Source: Desulfobacterales bacterium (GTDB taxonomy: Bacteria > Desulfobacterota > Desulfobacteria > Desulfobacterales > Desulfosarcinaceae). From it: a DNA stretch of 64,000 nucleotides. Both the position numbers and the translations under genes were made by a program. The notes beneath the pieces were generated by a model, which was given only the letters and a program-made list of their open reading frames with translations, ran no database searches and was not told the origin of the DNA. This document shows positions 63,121 to 64,000 of the stretch, piece after piece. The DNA is taken from the NCBI GenBank assembly GCA_016218685.1, contig JACRDD010000004.1:310001-374000 (forward strand). Direction: 5' to 3'. Position 1 is the stretch's first letter; each line of letters begins with the position of its first letter.

Positions 63121-64000
63121 CTAGTGCGGAACGGTGCTCTTGCGGATCAGGAAATTGTCCTCCGGGCGATCCTGCAGGAAGATATGGTTGAACCGATCCG
63201 CGGGTGCCGACTCGTACCACTGGTATGCCTGGGCCTTGCAGGCCGGGCAGGCCTTGCGCGGCAGATGGACCGCCAGCACGGTGCCGCGTTTTTCCGAAGA
63301 GGATTCGATGCGCAGGGCGCCGGCGCAATCATTGCATATCCGCACGGTTTCGTTTTGGGTTTCGTAGATGCTGTCCGTGTCGTAGAAAATGCGGCGGGAG
63401 CGCTGGCCGCAGTCGGGCTGCACGCGCGCGGCCTCGGCCAGGACTTTGCGCTGACGCCAGTTTTTGAGCACCTTGACCCCGGTCTGCTCGATGTAGCGCG
63501 ACGTTGCCGGGCTTTGCTGGTAGCGTTCCGGATCGTAGTCCGGCTCCGACAAGTGGCTGTAATCCAGACCGGCCATGGCCAGGATGATACCGGTATTGAC
63601 GTAGGGCAGGGCGCCCTCGATGGAGTAGCCGCCCTCCAGCACCGCGATGTCGGCTTGCAGCAGATCGGTCAGTTGGGCATAGCCCCGGGCGGAAAAATTC
63701 ATGTTGGTGATGGGATCGGAGTAGTGGTTGTCCTGGCCGGCCGAATTGATGATCAGTTCGGGTTTGAAATCGGCCAGGATGGGCAGCACCATCTCCTTGA
63801 TGGTGTACAGAAAGCCCTCGTCCGAAGTGTGGGGCGGCAACGGGATGTTGATGGTGGTACCCACGGCGTTGGGACCGCCCATTTCGTTGAGGAAACCCGA
63901 CCCGGGATAGAGCGTGCGGCCGTCCTGGTGGATGGAGATGAACAAGGTGTCCGGGTCGTGCCAATAAATGTCCTGGGTGCCGTCGCCGTGGTGACAGTCG
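63121..64000 (-). CDS. Histone-deacetylase-family protein with C-terminal zinc ribbon (partial, runs off the window)
   Basis: The frame continues past 64000. The visible part starts with DCHHGDGTQDIY, the active-site His pair and metal Asp of the HDAC/AcuC/acetylpolyamine amidohydrolase family, then SIHQDGRTLYPG. NSAGQDNHYSDP provides the second metal Asp, and EGGYSIEGALPYVNTG the C-terminal loop. The last about 85 residues add two Cys pairs (CNDCAG, CPACKAQ), a small zinc ribbon not usual in the family. It probably deacetylates a small acetylated amine or protein lysine. Confidence 0.85.
   Translation of the reverse strand, partial: DCHHGDGTQDIYWHDPDTLFISIHQDGRTLYPGSGFLNEMGGPNAVGTTINIPLPPHTSDEGFLYTIKEMVLPILADFKPELIINSAGQDNHYSDPITNMNFSARGYAQLTDLLQADIAVLEGGYSIEGALPYVNTGIILAMAGLDYSHLSEPDYDPERYQQSPATSRYIEQTGVKVLKNWRQRKVLAEAARVQPDCGQRSRRIFYDTDSIYETQNETVRICNDCAGALRIESSSEKRGTVLAVHLPRKACPACKAQAYQWYESAPADRFNHIFLQDRPEDNFLIRKSTVPH

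Overview
The window looks like chromosome from a strictly anaerobic, GC-rich member of the Desulfobacterota, most like the Desulfosarcina/Desulfatibacillum type of sulfate reducer. This is inferred from gene content: two tungsten-type aldehyde:ferredoxin oxidoreductases, five acyl-CoA dehydrogenases, ferredoxin-linked proteins, a cobalamin-type radical SAM protein and several iron-type alcohol dehydrogenases. No rRNA, tRNA or CRISPR array was seen.

Region 1 (1-18.6 kb) is a cell-envelope region on the + strand. After a long leader behind a predicted TetR-type operator come a 1390-residue lipoprotein, a FadL-type outer membrane channel, and four paralogous lipoproteins. The four share an N-terminal domain and a C-terminal fibronectin-III-like module but differ in the middle: MopE-type metal-binding repeats in two, Thr-Pro linkers in the other two. 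Each is followed by a similar GC-rich hairpin.

Region 2 (18.6-34.7 kb) is an acyl-CoA metabolism region built on two divergent operons. The - strand operon holds a GntR/FadR-like regulator, two SDRs, an acyl-CoA dehydrogenase, an enoyl-CoA hydratase and a saccharopine-dehydrogenase-like reductase. The + strand operon holds an SCP-x-like thiolase, a nitroreductase-like flavoprotein, a ferredoxin/acyl-CoA synthetase fusion, two acyl-CoA dehydrogenases and an MBL hydrolase. A perfect FadR-type palindrome lies between them.

Region 3 (34.7-53.2 kb) is centred on a TetR regulator and two divergent promoters, each carrying a copy of the ACTGAC-RTG-TCAGT palindrome just at the -10 element. Leftward runs a beta-oxidation operon (two acyl-CoA dehydrogenases, 3-hydroxyacyl-CoA dehydrogenase, enoyl-CoA hydratase, START-domain protein, B12/radical SAM protein). 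Rightward runs an SCP2 protein. After the regulator comes a cluster alternating SCP2-like proteins with alcohol dehydrogenases and two aldehyde oxidoreductases. Together these suggest uptake of a hydrophobic substrate, oxidation alcohol to aldehyde to acid, CoA activation and beta-oxidation. The actual substrate cannot be read from the sequence.

Region 4 (53.2-60.0 kb) looks like an inserted, decaying segment. It contains a VapBC-like toxin-antitoxin pair, a PLC-like/TolB-like gene split by an in-frame TGA, two duplicated small lipoproteins and two truncated genes. It is bounded by the 3' end of an alcohol dehydrogenase gene and by a 456-bp copy of that same 3' end.

Region 5 (60-64 kb) returns to housekeeping-like genes on the - strand: a hybrid PAS histidine kinase, an EpmA-type EF-P lysyl-transferase homologue, and a histone-deacetylase-family protein cut by the window edge.
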